Of a stretch of DNA of 64,000 nucleotides, positions 36,607 through 45,102 are shown in pieces (the stretch's first letter is position 1; the number at the start of each line of letters is the position of its first letter). The stretch is taken from assembly GCF_003007735.2 (NCBI RefSeq), contig NZ_PXNQ02000007.1:1-64000 (forward strand), given 5' to 3'. The stretch comes from Paracoccus methylarcula (lineage in GTDB: Bacteria > Pseudomonadota > Alphaproteobacteria > Rhodobacterales > Rhodobacteraceae). Made by a program: the position numbers and the translations under genes. Under the pieces are notes generated by a model that had not been told where the DNA came from, searched no databases, and was given only the letters and a program-made list of their open reading frames with translations.

Positions 36607-37431
36607 ATGACCCATGTCGAAACCCGCCACGCGATCCATCCCGAACATGCCAAGGCCATGGACACTGCCACGCTGCGCCAGCATTTCCTGGCCGAGGGGC
36701 TGTTCGCGGATGGCGAGATCCGGCTGGTTTACACCCATTACGACCGTTTCGTGGTCGGCGGGGCCGTGCCCGGGGACAAATCCCTGACGCTGGACCGGAT
36801 CGAAGAAACCAAGACCCCGAATTTCCTCGACCGGCGCGAGATGGGGATCGTCAATATCGGCGGTCCGGGCCGGGTCGAGGCGGCCGGGCAGGGCTGGGAC
36901 ATGGCTTATGGCGATGTGCTTTACCTCGGCATGGGCTCCGGCGCGGTGACGTTTTCAGGCGAGGGGCGGTTCTATATCACCTCGGCCCCCGCGCATCGGG
37001 AACTGCCCTGCCGGCTGGTCACGGTGGATGAGGCGAAAGAGGTCAGGCTGGGCGCGGTCGAGACCTCGAACAAGCGGACCATCCGCCAGTTCATCCACCC
37101 GCTGGTGATGGAAAGCTGCCAGCTTGTGCTGGGCTATACGACGCTGGAGGATGGCTCGGTCTGGAACACCATGCCCGCCCATGTGCATGACCGCCGGATG
37201 GAGGCTTATCTCTATCACGGCATGGAGCCCGAATCGCGGGTATTGCACCTGATGGGCGAGCCGCAGGAGACGCGGCATCTTTTCGTCGCCAACGAGCAGG
37301 CGGTGATTTCTCCGACATGGTCGATCCATTCCGGCGCGGGGATCGGCGGCTATACCTTCATCTGGGCGATGGCGGGCGATAACGTGGATTACACGGATAT
37401 GGACTTCATCCAGCCGGAGGATTTGCGGTGA
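36607..37431 (+). CDS. kduI: 5-dehydro-4-deoxy-D-glucuronate isomerase
   Basis: KduI isomerises 5-keto-4-deoxyuronate to 2,5-diketo-3-deoxygluconate in the cytosol. The 274-residue bicupin carries the zinc site in NTMPAHVHDRRMEAYLYHGM near residue 190, and NIGGPGRVEAAG near 80. Length and motifs match enterobacterial KduI. It is followed with overlap by kduD. Together they handle unsaturated uronates, so the locus covers lyase products as well as free hexuronates. Confidence 0.94.
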   Translation: MTHVETRHAIHPEHAKAMDTATLRQHFLAEGLFADGEIRLVYTHYDRFVVGGAVPGDKSLTLDRIEETKTPNFLDRREMGIVNIGGPGRVEAAGQGWDMAYGDVLYLGMGSGAVTFSGEGRFYITSAPAHRELPCRLVTVDEAKEVRLGAVETSNKRTIRQFIHPLVMESCQLVLGYTTLEDGSVWNTMPAHVHDRRMEAYLYHGMEPESRVLHLMGEPQETRHLFVANEQAVISPTWSIHSGAGIGGYTFIWAMAGDNVDYTDMDFIQPEDLR

Positions 37432-38153
37432 ATCCCTTTTCGTTGGACGGACAGGTTGCGCTGGTGACCGGCGCGAATACCGGGATCGGGCAGGCGATTG
37501 CCGTGGCCATGGCGCAGGCCGGGGCCGAGGTGATCGCCGCCGGGCGGCGCGATTGCGACGAGACCTTGGCGCTGATGGGCTCGGGCCGGGCCATGCGCCT
37601 GGATTTCACCGATCCAATGGCGGCGAGGGATGTCTTTGCCGGTGAGCGCATCGATATCCTGGTGAACAACGCGGGCATCATCCGGCGCGAGGACGCGGCT
37701 GAGTTTTCCGAGGTCGATTGGGACGATGTCATGGATGTCAATCTCAAGGCGCTGTTCTTCACCTGCCAGGCTTTCGCGCGTGCGGCCTTGCCGCGCGGGC
37801 GGGGCAAGATCGTCAATATCGCGTCGCTGCTCAGTTTCCAGGGCGGCATTCGCGTGCCCTCCTACACGGCGAGCAAGCATGGCGTGGCGGGGCTGACCAA
37901 GCTGATGGCGAATGAATGGGCGGCGCGGGGGCTCAATGTGAACGCGATCGCGCCGGGCTATATCGAGACGAACAACACGCAGGCCCTGCGCGCCGATCCC
38001 GATCGCTCGCAGGCGATCCTGGATCGGATCCCGGCGGGTCGTTGGGGCAGGCCCGAGGATATCGGGCAGACGGCGGTGTTTCTTGCCGCGTCCGCCTCGG
38101 ATTACGTCAACGGGGCGGTGCTGAATGTCGATGGAGGATGGCTTGCGAGATAG
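37428..38153 (+). CDS. kduD: 2-dehydro-3-deoxy-D-gluconate 5-dehydrogenase
   Basis: A 241-residue short-chain dehydrogenase that reduces 2,5-diketo-3-deoxygluconate to 2-keto-3-deoxygluconate. The NAD-binding motif VTGANTGIGQAIA is near residue 13, NNAGI near 80, and the catalytic YxxxK is YTASK near 147, with an upstream serine in IASLLS. It starts with GTG at 37428 after GGAGG, overlapping kduI. Its end overlaps the next gene by 29 bases. Confidence 0.92.
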   Translation: MNPFSLDGQVALVTGANTGIGQAIAVAMAQAGAEVIAAGRRDCDETLALMGSGRAMRLDFTDPMAARDVFAGERIDILVNNAGIIRREDAAEFSEVDWDDVMDVNLKALFFTCQAFARAALPRGRGKIVNIASLLSFQGGIRVPSYTASKHGVAGLTKLMANEWAARGLNVNAIAPGYIETNNTQALRADPDRSQAILDRIPAGRWGRPEDIGQTAVFLAASASDYVNGAVLNVDGGWLAR

Positions 38154-39570
38154 GCTTTACCGTGAAGCCTCGGCTTCGCCCGCAGGCATCGTGCATCTGG
38201 GGCTCGGCGCGTTCTTCCGTGCCCATGGCGCGATCTATATCGCCGAGGCAATGGCCAAATCCGGCGGCGATTGGGGCATCACCGGCGTGTCGCTGCAATC
38301 CCCCGGCACGCGCGACCGGCTGCGCCCGCAGGGCTGGGCCTATACCGCGCTGGAGCTTGGCCCCGAAGGCGAGAAGCCGCAGGTTGTCTCCGTGCTGCGC
38401 GAGGTGCTCGTCGCGCCCGAGGACCGGCAGGCGGTGCTGGACGCGATGGCCGCACCGCAGGTGAAGATCGTCAGCCTGACCGTGACCGAGAAGGGCTATT
38501 GCCATGAACCCTCGACCGGGCGTCTGAACCGCGAGCATCCCGATATCCGCCACGACCTGGCCGAGCCGCTGCCGAAAACCGCTCCGGGCTTTCTCGTGCG
38601 GGGTTTGCAGGCGCGGCGGGCGGCGGGGCTGCGGCCCTTCACCGTGCTGTGCTGCGACAACCTGCCGGAAAACGGTCATGTCGTGCGGGGCGTGGTGCTG
38701 GAGCTTGCCCGGCTGATCGATCCGGCGCTGGCCGACTGGATCGAGGCCGAGGGCGCGTTTCCCTCGACCATGGTGGACCGGATCGTGCCCGCAACCAGCC
38801 CCACTGATCTGAACCGGCTGGAGGCATTGACGGGCGCGCGCGACGAGGCCCCGGTGATGCATGAGCCGTTCCGGCAATGGGTCGTCGAGGATCGTTTCGT
38901 CGATGACGCCCGCCCCGACCTTGCATCGGTCGGCGTGCAGATGGTCGAGGATGTGACGCCTTTCGAGCATATGAAGCTGCGGATGCTGAACGGCACCCAT
39001 TCCTCGCTGGCCTATCTGGGTTATCTCGCGGGATACGAGACCATCGCCGACACGGTCGCCGATCCGGATTTCTCGGCATTCGTCCGGGGGTTGTGGCAGG
39101 GCGAGATCATTCCCGCGCTGACCCCGCCCCCCGGCGTCGATCTGGCGGCTTACGCGGATGCGCTGCATGAGCGCTATGCCAATCCCGCGATCCGGCATCG
39201 GACATGGCAGATCGCCATGGATGGCAGCCAGAAACTGCCGCAGCGGATCCTTGGCACCATTGCCGAGGCGCGGGCCGCGGGCAGGGCGGTGCCGGGGCTT
39301 ACCTTGGCAGTCGCGGCATGGATGCGCTATGTCTCGGGCCGTGACGAGGCCGGGCAGGTGATCGAGGTCAAGGACCCGCTCGCGCCCCGGCTGGCCGAAT
39401 TGTGGCAGGAGGAGCCGGCCCGGACCGTGCAAGGCTTTCTTGCGCTGGCCGAGGTCTTTCCCCCGGTCTTGCGCGAGGATGCGGGCTTTGCCGATGACCT
39501 GACGGCGGCATTGTCGGGATTGGTCGAAAAGGGCGCAAGGGCGATGATCAGGGAGCGCGCGAATGGCTGA
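38125..39570 (+). CDS. uxuB: Mannitol dehydrogenase family reductase, probable fructuronate reductase
   Basis: It probably reduces fructuronate to mannonate, although tagaturonate reductase is also possible. The 481-residue protein has the Rossmann start IVHLGLGAFFRAH near residue 22, CCDNLPENGHVVRG near 175, and the catalytic lysine block FEHMKLRMLNGTHSSLAYLG near 280. Starts at ATG 38125, ATG 38131 and TTG 38143 all fit; the last has GGAGG at the best spacing. Its stop overlaps the start of the uxaA-like remnant. Confidence 0.88.
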   Translation: MSMEDGLRDRLYREASASPAGIVHLGLGAFFRAHGAIYIAEAMAKSGGDWGITGVSLQSPGTRDRLRPQGWAYTALELGPEGEKPQVVSVLREVLVAPEDRQAVLDAMAAPQVKIVSLTVTEKGYCHEPSTGRLNREHPDIRHDLAEPLPKTAPGFLVRGLQARRAAGLRPFTVLCCDNLPENGHVVRGVVLELARLIDPALADWIEAEGAFPSTMVDRIVPATSPTDLNRLEALTGARDEAPVMHEPFRQWVVEDRFVDDARPDLASVGVQMVEDVTPFEHMKLRMLNGTHSSLAYLGYLAGYETIADTVADPDFSAFVRGLWQGEIIPALTPPPGVDLAAYADALHERYANPAIRHRTWQIAMDGSQKLPQRILGTIAEARAAGRAVPGLTLAVAAWMRYVSGRDEAGQVIEVKDPLAPRLAELWQEEPARTVQGFLALAEVFPPVLREDAGFADDLTAALSGLVEKGARAMIRERANG

Positions 39571-39681
39571 GCCCCGGTCCTCGACCCGGCCGATGATGGG
39601 GCGATCCTGACCGGAAAGGGTATCGCTCCTGCCGGTCACGAGATCGCCCGCAAAAATATTGCGACGGGCGAGGCGGTTTGA
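39563..39681 (+). pseudogene. Remnant of an altronate-dehydratase-like gene (uxaA N-terminus)
   Basis: An ATG overlaps the uxuB stop as in an operon, but that frame stops after 15 codons. The neighbouring frame (39571-39678) encodes VLDPADDGAILTGKGIAPAG, then HEIARKNIATGEAV, then a stop. This resembles the SAF-type N-terminus of UxaA proteins, where a similar GHK.AL.DI..GE.V block is normal. So there is an early frameshift and then loss of the remaining four hundred or so codons. The identification comes from 35 residues and the context. Confidence 0.55.
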
Positions 39682-39782
39682 CGGATTGCTGAATTTTTCG
39701 GCGGGCCGACACAGGGATGCGGCGCGTAGGGAGGTTTTGCGACGGGGCGATGACAATTGCCCCGTTCCCACGCATTCGCCCC

Positions 39783-39811
39783 CTGACAAATCCCGCCGGA
39801 ATGCCTAGTTT
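39783..39811 (+). promoter_or_regulatory. Promoter of the GNAT gene, probably giving a leaderless mRNA
   Basis: CTGACA (39783-39788) and TAGTTT (39806-39811) have 17-base spacing. The -10 ends only six bases before the ATG at 39818, so transcription should begin at or next to the start codon, and no ribosome site is present. Confidence 0.5.
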
Positions 39812-39817
39812 CACCGC

Positions 39818-40951
39818 ATGAATGCTTCCCTCACCCTGACCACCCATGCCGCCATCTCGGAAATACCCGCCGATACCTGGGACGGGCTGGCCGGCGATCA
39901 TCCCTTTACCAGCCACCGTTTCCTGGACGCGCTGGAGCAATCGGGATCGGTCGGGCCGGGCAGCGGCTGGCAGGCGCTCCACCTGACGGTCGAACGCGAC
40001 GGGCGGATCGTCGGCGCCGCGCCGCTCTATGCGAAATCGCATAGCCAGGGGGAATATATCTTCGATCACGCATGGGCGCAGGCCTATCTGCGGGCGGGCG
40101 GGCGCTATTATCCCAAGCTGCAATGCGCGGTGCCCTTCACGCCGGTGACCGGGCCGCGCCTGTTATCGCCCGATCCGGCGGTGCGGCAGGCGCTCTTGTC
40201 GGGGATGGCGCAGGTCGCCGAACGCGCCGGTTGTTCCGGCGCACATGTGACCTTCTGCACCGCGGAAGAGGCCGAGTTGGGCGAAGAGGCCGGGTTCCTG
40301 CCGCGCGTCACCCAGCAATTCCACTGGCTCAACCGCGATTACGACAGTTTCGACGCCTTCCTGGCCGAGTTGTCATCGCGCAAGCGCAAGGCGATCCGCA
40401 AGGAACGTCAGCGCGCGCAGGGTTTTGGCGGCACCATCCGGCAATTGACCGGCGACGATTTGCGGCCCGGCCATTGGGACGCCTTCTGGGAATTCTACCA
40501 GGACACCGGCAATCGCAAATGGGGCCAGCCCTACCTGACCCGCCAGTTTTTCGACCTCGTGCAAGAGACCATGCGCGACGATGTCCTGCTGGTGCTGGCC
40601 GAACGCGACGGGCAACCCATCGCGGGGGCGCTGAATTTCATCGGCCCGGACGCGCTATATGGCCGCTATTGGGGCTGTGTCGAGGATCACGCCTTCCTGC
40701 ATTTCGAGCTATGCTACCACCAGGCCATCGACTACGCCATCGCGCGGGGCCTGTCCCGCGTGGAGGCAGGCGCGCAGGGCGAGCACAAGCTTGCCCGCGG
40801 TTACCTGCCGGTCGAGATCCACTCGCTGCACTGGCTGCGCGAGGAGGGCTTCCTGCGCGCGGTGGCCGATTACCTGGAGCAGGAGCGCGAGGCGATGGGC
40901 GAAGAGATCGAGATGCTCGCCGATTGGGGGCCGTTCCGCAAGGACGGGTAG
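39818..40951 (+). CDS. GNAT-like acyltransferase (DUF482/FemAB-related)
   Basis: A 377-residue cytosolic protein of the DUF482 family, two GNAT-like halves as in FemABX aminoacyl transferases. Signature patches are PFTSHRFLDALEQSGSV near residue 28, SRKRKAIRKERQRAQG near 187, and YGRYWGCVEDHAFLHFELCY near 280. EAGAQGEHKLARGYLPVEIHS follows near 315. Members are suspected of amino-acylating cell-wall or lipid amines, but the substrate here is unknown. It is transcribed alone from its own promoter. Confidence 0.8.
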   Translation: MNASLTLTTHAAISEIPADTWDGLAGDHPFTSHRFLDALEQSGSVGPGSGWQALHLTVERDGRIVGAAPLYAKSHSQGEYIFDHAWAQAYLRAGGRYYPKLQCAVPFTPVTGPRLLSPDPAVRQALLSGMAQVAERAGCSGAHVTFCTAEEAELGEEAGFLPRVTQQFHWLNRDYDSFDAFLAELSSRKRKAIRKERQRAQGFGGTIRQLTGDDLRPGHWDAFWEFYQDTGNRKWGQPYLTRQFFDLVQETMRDDVLLVLAERDGQPIAGALNFIGPDALYGRYWGCVEDHAFLHFELCYHQAIDYAIARGLSRVEAGAQGEHKLARGYLPVEIHSLHWLREEGFLRAVADYLEQEREAMGEEIEMLADWGPFRKDG

Positions 40952-40998
40952 TGCTGCGGTAACTTGTTCCGCTTGCAGTTCCGCGTGATTTCCGAAAG

Positions 40999-41271
40999 AT
41001 GTTCAAAGGCCGGATGGAGCATTCGATCATGATGACCCTCTTTGCAATCCTGGTGGGCATCGTTGCCGGACCATTGCTCGCCCTTGCGACCCGATCGCCC
41101 GCGCAGCGCAGGGGCTTTGCCAAGCGCGAGGAGAAATTCCGTCAGGGCATCGGCCGTGATCCCAACCGGGCGCTGTTCGGACCGCATAAGCCGTTCTGGT
41201 GGAACGCATTGTTCTGGGGGGTGATTTTCGCCGCCATCTTCGCCGCGATCGGCCAGATGGGCCCGACGTAA
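40999..41271 (+). CDS. Small two-helix membrane protein of unknown function
   Basis: A 90-residue reading frame with an N-terminal helix (MMTLFAILVGIVAGPLLALA) and a C-terminal helix (WWNALFWGVIFAAIFAAIG) around a basic middle, RSPAQRRGFAKREEKFRQG. Codon-position GC bias looks like a real gene. Starts at ATG 40999, 41017 or 41029 are possible. I recognise no family. Confidence 0.5.
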   Translation: MFKGRMEHSIMMTLFAILVGIVAGPLLALATRSPAQRRGFAKREEKFRQGIGRDPNRALFGPHKPFWWNALFWGVIFAAIFAAIGQMGPT

Positions 41272-41284
41272 GGTTTCCCCGGCC

Positions 41285-41832
41285 TCAGACCGGATGGTGA
41301 TCCTGCTGCAAGAATGCAACCGGATCGGTGATACCGTGCGCGGCCAGCGCCGACAATGCAGCCACGCGCCCGGGCCGATCCGGGGTGGGATCGGCCTGCC
41401 AGGGCACCGCCCGAAATTCCGCGATGGCTTCCCTGTCGAAACCATGAAGCTGCGCCCCGGCCAATACCAGGGCCAGATACCAGTCGAACGCGGCCAGCCC
41501 GGATACGGGTTCCGGCGCAATATAGGTCACGGCATCAAGCTTTGCCCGTCGTGGCGGATGCTGAAATCGTCCAGCCGGTCATATCCGCGCCCCGCGCCCT
41601 CGGCCCGATCCAGCGCCGCCAGATCCTTCGGGTCCAGGGTGAACAGCACCCCTGATGCCGCCCCCTCTGACGTAACCAGCGTCGCCTTGGCCGAGCCGTC
41701 CATGCCGCGCTTGGCAAAGCGGACCCGATATCCGGGCGCATGCGCGCGTCCGATCAGTTTCGCCGAAGGACAGCGCGCCGCAAGCCGTGCCGGCAACATG
41801 TTCGAGCCATAGGCGAAATAGAAGATGCTCAT
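41285..41832 (-). pseudogene. Gamma-glutamylcyclotransferase-like gene with a frameshift
   Basis: The 5' part (41832-41527) encodes FYFAYGSNMLPARLAARCPS, the GGCT/AIG2 substrate loop, and runs to DDFSIRHDGQ before a stop. The next frame (41530-41285) continues the family with VTYIAPEP and FDWYLALVLAGAQLHG. Adding one base near 41536-41538 joins them into a normal protein of about 180 residues. The second part could restart at GTG 41530 by a GTGA overlap, but one enzyme split in the middle is unlikely to work. Confidence 0.75.
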
Positions 41833-41877
41833 GCGCTCTTGGCAATCCTATTCGGATCGACTGGAAACAGCCTTAGG

Positions 41878-41945
41878 ATTTCTTCTTCATGCAAATATCC
41901 CGGGGTCCGGGGCAGAGCCCCGGCCATCGCGGGACGCAATCCCGC
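41878..41945 (+). repeat. Dispersed intergenic repeat, copy E
   Basis: It begins ATTTCTTCTTCATGCAAATA, continues TCCC, has a 7-bp hairpin CCGGGGC-AGA-GCCCCGG at 41907-41923, and ends with the GGCCATCGCGGGACGCAA tail seen in copies C and D. It lacks the GAACCAG hairpin and module 1. It lies between the cyclotransferase and peroxiredoxin genes. Confidence 0.7.
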
Positions 41946-41958
41946 CCCCTCGGCCCGC

Positions 41959-42444
41959 TCAGGCTTTTTCCAGCAAGGCTTCCCCGGCGCTGACGCTGCA
42001 TTGACCCGGCGAATCCTCGACATCGATCACCTCGAAATTGCCGTCCTTCAGCAAGGCGGCAAAGCGCTTGCAGCGGCCGTAAAGCCCTGCGGGCGGCGCG
42101 TCGAAATCCAGGCCGAGCGCCTTGGTCACGCTGCCATCGGCATCGGCGAGAACCTCTATTCCCGCATCCGGTGCGCCGGTCGATTTGGCCCATGCATCGC
42201 AGACGAAGGGATCGTTGACGGTCAGGCAGATGATCCGGTCCACACCCTTGGCGCGGAACTGGTCGGCGGTGCGGATGAAGCTGGGCATATGCGCATTGGT
42301 GCAGGTGCCGGTGAAGGCGCCCGGAAGGCCGAAGATCGCCACCCGGCCCTTGGCCAACTCGCCCGTATCGACTGCTTCGGGGCCTTTGTCACCCACCCGC
42401 AAGAGCTTGCCCTGGGGGAAATTGTCGCCTGTCGAGATGCTCAT
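41959..42444 (-). CDS. Peroxiredoxin (Prx5/redoxin type)
   Basis: A 161-residue thiol peroxidase that reduces H2O2 or alkyl hydroperoxides. The peroxidatic cysteine is in the PxxxTxxC motif of GLPGAFTGTCTNAHMPSF near residue 49; GT replaces the more common PT. A second cysteine lies in CLTVNDPFVCDAWAK and a third in SPGQCSVS. Its reductant is probably glutaredoxin or glutathione. It diverges from the reductase gene to the right, a suggestive but unproven partner. Confidence 0.88.
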   Translation of the reverse strand: MSISTGDNFPQGKLLRVGDKGPEAVDTGELAKGRVAIFGLPGAFTGTCTNAHMPSFIRTADQFRAKGVDRIICLTVNDPFVCDAWAKSTGAPDAGIEVLADADGSVTKALGLDFDAPPAGLYGRCKRFAALLKDGNFEVIDVEDSPGQCSVSAGEALLEKA

Positions 42445-42527
42445 GCCTGTCCTCCATGAATTGCATTGGATCCGGCCTGACTATAGGTTGCAACCCGGCG
42501 GCAGACCAGATGCGGAAAGGCGGCGTT

Positions 42528-43730
42528 ATGCGGATCGTGATCCTCGGGGCGGGGCAGGCGGCGGCCTCGATGGCGGCACGGCTCAGGGCCAATGGCCATG
42601 ACGGACCGCTGAGCGTGATCGGGGTGGAATCCGCCGCGCCCTATCAGCGTCCGCCGCTTTCCAAGGCCTATCTGCTGGGCGAGATGGGGGTCGATCGGCT
42701 GATCCTGCGCGCGCCGGAATGGTGGCGGGAACAGGGGATCGAGCTGCGGCTGGACGAACGCGCAGTCTCGATCGACCGGGATCGACGCAAGGTGGTCACG
42801 GATCGGGGAGAGGTCGAATATGATGCGCTGGCCCTGACCCTGGGCGCCGCGCCGCGCCGCCTGCCGGCGGAGATAGGCGGGGCGCTGCCGGGGGTCCATG
42901 TCATCCGCAACCTCTCCGACGTCGATCTGATGGCGCCCGAGATGCAGCCCGGCCGCCGGCTGGTGGTGGTCGGCGGCGGCTATATCGGGCTGGAGGCTGC
43001 GGCGGTGGCGCGCAAGCTGGGGCTGGAAGTCACGCTGGTCGAGGCCGCGCCGCGCATTCTGGGCCGGGTGGCCGCGCCCGAGACGGCGGATATGATCCGG
43101 GACTTGCACCGCGCGCATGGGGTCGAAATCATCGAATCCGTGGCGGTCGAGCGTCTGACCGGCGACGACCGGGTGACCGGAGTCGCATTGGGCGATGGCC
43201 GGACCCTGCCCGCCGACCTGGTCGTGACCGGGATCGGGATCATGCCGGAAACGGCTCTGGCACGGGATGCGGGGCTGGCACTCGACAACGGGATCGCCGC
43301 GAATGAGTTCGGGCAAAGCTCCGATCCCGCGATCTGGACTGCGGGCGATTGCGCCAGCTTTCCCTGGCGTGGAGCGCGCGTCCGGCTGGAAAGCGTGGGC
43401 AATGCCATCGACATGGCCGAGGCCGTGGCGGATAATATCCTTGGGGCGGCAAGGCCTTATGCAGCCAGGCCATGGTTCTGGTCGGACCAGTTCGATGCCA
43501 AGCTGCAGATCGCCGGTCTTGGCGCGGATTACGACCGGATCGTCACCCGTCCGGGCGACGGTGCGCATGGCGGCTCGGTCTGGTATTTCTCTGGCGCTGA
43601 ACTGCGGGCCGTCGATGCGCTGAACGATGCCCGCGCCTATATGATCGGCAAGCGGCTGATCGAGGCCGGGCGCTCACCCGATCCCGATGCCATCACCGGC
43701 ACCGCCGATCTCAAGGCTCTGCTGGCATGA
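42528..43730 (+). CDS. FAD-dependent ferredoxin-reductase-like oxidoreductase
   Basis: A 400-residue member of the rubredoxin/ferredoxin reductase family that moves electrons from NAD(P)H to an iron-sulfur protein. The FAD loop is ILGAGQAAASMAARLRANG, with YQRPPLSKAYLLGE near residue 45. The NAD loop is VVVGGGYIGLEAAAVARKLG near 146, and IWTAGDCASFPW near 268 is the second FAD contact. Many relatives serve cytochrome P450 systems, but no P450 or ferredoxin is in this window. ATG 42528 is chosen. It overlaps rsmD by four bases. Confidence 0.88.
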   Translation: MRIVILGAGQAAASMAARLRANGHDGPLSVIGVESAAPYQRPPLSKAYLLGEMGVDRLILRAPEWWREQGIELRLDERAVSIDRDRRKVVTDRGEVEYDALALTLGAAPRRLPAEIGGALPGVHVIRNLSDVDLMAPEMQPGRRLVVVGGGYIGLEAAAVARKLGLEVTLVEAAPRILGRVAAPETADMIRDLHRAHGVEIIESVAVERLTGDDRVTGVALGDGRTLPADLVVTGIGIMPETALARDAGLALDNGIAANEFGQSSDPAIWTAGDCASFPWRGARVRLESVGNAIDMAEAVADNILGAARPYAARPWFWSDQFDAKLQIAGLGADYDRIVTRPGDGAHGGSVWYFSGAELRAVDALNDARAYMIGKRLIEAGRSPDPDAITGTADLKALLA

Positions 43731-44296
43731 GGATCGTTGGCGGCGCCTTCCGGGGGCTGAAACTGGCCGAGCTGGGGCAGGGGGATGCGGCCGCCCATCT
43801 GCGGCCGACCACCGACCGGGTGCGCGAGGCGGTGTTCAACCTGCTGATCAATGGCAATCATGGCAACCCGGTTCCGAATGCCTGCGTGCTGGACCTGTTC
43901 GCGGGAACCGGTGCCCTGGGGCTGGAGGCCTTGTCGCGCGGTGCGGATCGCGCGGTTTTCATCGATAACGGGTCGAAATCGCTGGAGCTGATCCGCAGCA
44001 ACGCGGCGCGCGCGCGGGTGATGGACAGGGTCGAGATCCGCCGGGGCGACGCCACAGGGCTGGGGAAGAATGCCGGTCCGCCCTGCGGATTGGTCTTCCT
44101 GGATCCGCCCTATGCCAAGCGCTTGGGCGAAAAGGCTGTCATCTCTGCCCTTGAAGGCGGATGGATCGCCCCCGATGCCATGATCGTATGGGAAGAGGCG
44201 CTGCCCCCCGAGATTCCCGCGCCCCTGGTGCTGATCGATCAGCGCAAATATGGCGACAGCATCGTCAGCCTTGCAAAAATTCAGGAGAGGGGCTGA
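43727..44296 (+). CDS. rsmD: 16S rRNA (guanine(966)-N2)-methyltransferase
   Basis: RsmD methylates G966 of 16S rRNA in the assembled small subunit. The 189-residue protein starts MRIVGGAFRGLKLAE, has LRPTTDRVREAVFNLL near residue 25, and the SAM site LDLFAGTGALGLEALSRGA near 52. The catalytic (N/D)PPY appears as LVFLDPPYAKRLG near 121. It is coupled to the upstream reductase gene by ATGA overlap and converges with the TetR gene. Confidence 0.94.
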   Translation: MRIVGGAFRGLKLAELGQGDAAAHLRPTTDRVREAVFNLLINGNHGNPVPNACVLDLFAGTGALGLEALSRGADRAVFIDNGSKSLELIRSNAARARVMDRVEIRRGDATGLGKNAGPPCGLVFLDPPYAKRLGEKAVISALEGGWIAPDAMIVWEEALPPEIPAPLVLIDQRKYGDSIVSLAKIQERG

Positions 44297-44326
44297 ACCC
44301 GGTCCGGGGAAGCGAGGGACGCGCCG

Positions 44327-44911
44327 CTATTCGCTTTGCCCGAGCAATTGGGCCGCGGGCAGGATGAGGGAAAGGTTTTCAAGCGCCGTCTGGACGAAAT
44401 CCTCTGCCGCGCCCGATGCCCATCTTTGCGTGGCATCATTGGTGGCGGCAATGATCGCCGAGGACAGGATATGGATCAGCCGGGGGTCGGTGTCGGGCAG
44501 CCTGCGCAGCAGCAGTTCCGCCATCCTGCCGCGCCGGGCCAGAACCGCATTGTTGCGCAGGGCCATCAGCTTGGGATGGGATTCGCTGAGCCGCAACAGG
44601 TGCCCCAGCATCTCGCGCTCATCCAGGAAGCGCGAGATATGCGCGGTGATGAGTAGCTCGAGATCTTCCAGCAGATCGCCCCGGCCGTTCACGAAGATTT
44701 CGGTCGCCTCCTCGGGATAATCCGGGGACGGGCCCATCAGGGCGGCTTCCTTGTAGGGATAATAATTGAAGAATGTCCGAGCGCTGACTCCGGCCGCGCA
44801 AGAGATCGCCTCGGTGGTGATGTTGCTCAACCCGTCCCTGACGGCAAGTTCGATCGCTGTGGCCTGGAGCTTCTTGGCGATGCGATGGCGCCGGCTTGAT
44901 GACAGGGTCAT
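44327..44911 (-). CDS. TetR-family transcriptional regulator
   Basis: A 194-residue repressor. The DNA-binding domain reads ELAVRDGLSNITTEAISCAAGVSARTFFNYYP near residues 21-52; the recognition helix is SARTFFNYY. The helical C-terminal ligand domain is typical of the family and gives no clue to the effector. No target gene is beside it in a divergent position. The palindrome in front of ivd is one possible site elsewhere. Confidence 0.88.
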   Translation of the reverse strand: MTLSSSRRHRIAKKLQATAIELAVRDGLSNITTEAISCAAGVSARTFFNYYPYKEAALMGPSPDYPEEATEIFVNGRGDLLEDLELLITAHISRFLDEREMLGHLLRLSESHPKLMALRNNAVLARRGRMAELLLRRLPDTDPRLIHILSSAIIAATNDATQRWASGAAEDFVQTALENLSLILPAAQLLGQSE

Positions 44912-45048
44912 GAACTCTCCCGATTATTTATGAATGCCGCCGAACCGCGACCTTGGCAAGGTCACAGGTTGCGTGGGTTCTGTCAATGCGGAGGGAGAGG
45001 TGTCGGATCGAGGGGTATTGGCCCGGCTGGCGGACATGTTGACATGAC

Positions 45049-45070
45049 GCGCCTCCGGTGACGGGGGCGC
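45049..45070 (-). terminator. Hairpin downstream of the DUF882 gene
   Basis: An 8-bp stem with one T-G pair (GCGCCTCC/GGGGGCGC) and a 6-base loop lies about 30 bases past the DUF882 stop on the minus strand. No strong T-run follows. Confidence 0.35.
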
Positions 45071-45102
45071 CTCAGGATAAGCCTGTCAGGAAGGAGCGTC
45101 GC

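Noticed and set aside
42461..42487. Promoter TTGCAT...TATAGG before the ferredoxin-reductase-like gene
   Set aside because: The spacer is only 15 bases and the -35 is weak, so it is not listed as a feature.
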